From contig JAFAWJ010001108.1 of assembly GCA_019242065.1 (NCBI GenBank), positions 1 to 6,029 on the forward strand: a stretch of 6,029 nucleotides of DNA, written 5' to 3'. The notes below the pieces were generated by a model. That model saw only the letters and a list, made by a program, of their open reading frames with translations. It did no database searches and was not told the DNA's origin. Both the position numbers and the translations under genes were made by a program. Each line of letters opens with the position of its first letter. Within the stretch, counting starts at the first letter, position 1. Source of the DNA: Chloroflexota bacterium (GTDB lineage: Bacteria; Chloroflexota; UBA6077; CF-72). Below are positions 5,852 to 6,029 of the stretch, in pieces.

Positions 5852-6029
5852 TGAGCCGGCCCGATGCCGGCGTAGATGTCGACGACGCCCGAGACGTAGC
5901 GGCCGCCTTTCACGTCGCCGTCGGGCACCAGCCGCGGCTGGGGCAACGCCGTGCCGTCCTCCACCAGCGACAACTGGAGTTGACGACCGCCCACGAGCTG
6001 CTCGGCGGGCGTCACCGTCGCCACATAGT
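5848..6029 (-). CDS. C-terminal fragment, probable molybdopterin-binding oxidoreductase domain protein
   Basis: This is the last 59 codons of a minus-strand gene entering from the right edge, ending with TAA at 5850-5848. The visible sequence is YVATVTPAEQLVGGRQLQLS, then LVEDGTALPQPRLVPDGD, then VKGGRYVSGVVDIYAGIGPAH. The order 'TPAEqL - LxxDGxxLPxPRLVPDGD - KGGRYVSxVVxIy' resembles the end of the oxidoreductase molybdopterin-binding domain (sulfite-oxidase-like fold). There the LV(P)GD-x-x-x-GR-x-V pattern precedes the last strand. The assignment is from memory of the family and rests on a short piece; another beta-rich oxidoreductase is possible. Codon use matches a real gene, with strongly GC-rich third positions. 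Its stop shares two bases with the stop of the convergent amidohydrolase gene, so there is no spacer for a terminator. Confidence 0.5.
   Translation of the reverse strand, partial: YVATVTPAEQLVGGRQLQLSLVEDGTALPQPRLVPDGDVKGGRYVSGVVDIYAGIGPAH

Overview
This is a high-GC bacterial window, about 60-65% GC by eye, with GC-rich third codon positions. It holds seven protein genes, two of them cut by the window edges. I see no rRNA, tRNA, CRISPR array or transposase. The families present are a LplB/UgpA-type sugar ABC permease, a PhyH-type dioxygenase, an EthD-like protein, an LLM flavin monooxygenase, a YtcJ-type amidohydrolase and a probable molybdopterin oxidoreductase. This set would fit an environmental heterotroph such as a Chloroflexota or actinobacterial-like lineage. 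That is inference from gene content only; nothing here fixes the taxon.

Layout: (1) 1-1187, minus strand: a PhyH dioxygenase (1187-312), then the N-terminus of an ABC transporter permease (192 to beyond base 1). (2) 1188-1274: an 87-bp divergent promoter region. (3) 1275-2745, plus strand: an alpha/beta-hydrolase-fold protein whose usual nucleophile serine is alanine, followed 7 bp later by a two-repeat EthD/dimeric alpha-beta-barrel protein. (4) 2746-2988: a convergent gap with a 115-bp element bounded by near-perfect 18-bp inverted repeats, plus a second stem-loop. (5) 2989-4089, minus strand: an LLM-class FMN monooxygenase of the RutA/SfnG type. (6) 4090-4192: a divergent gap. (7) 4193-5851, plus strand: a YtcJ-like metal-dependent amidohydrolase. 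(8) 5848-6029, minus strand: the C-terminus of a probable molybdopterin-binding oxidoreductase, whose stop codon overlaps that of the amidohydrolase.

The genes alternate in strand and form at least five transcription units, so this is not one operon. Together they look like an accessory catabolic neighbourhood: oxygenation by a non-haem iron enzyme and a flavin enzyme, hydrolysis of C-N or ester bonds, small barrel proteins and sugar-type uptake. The substrate cannot be read from the sequence. The points most worth checking are the hydrolase that lacks its serine, the inverted-repeat element at 2812-2926, and whether this gene set recurs together in other genomes.
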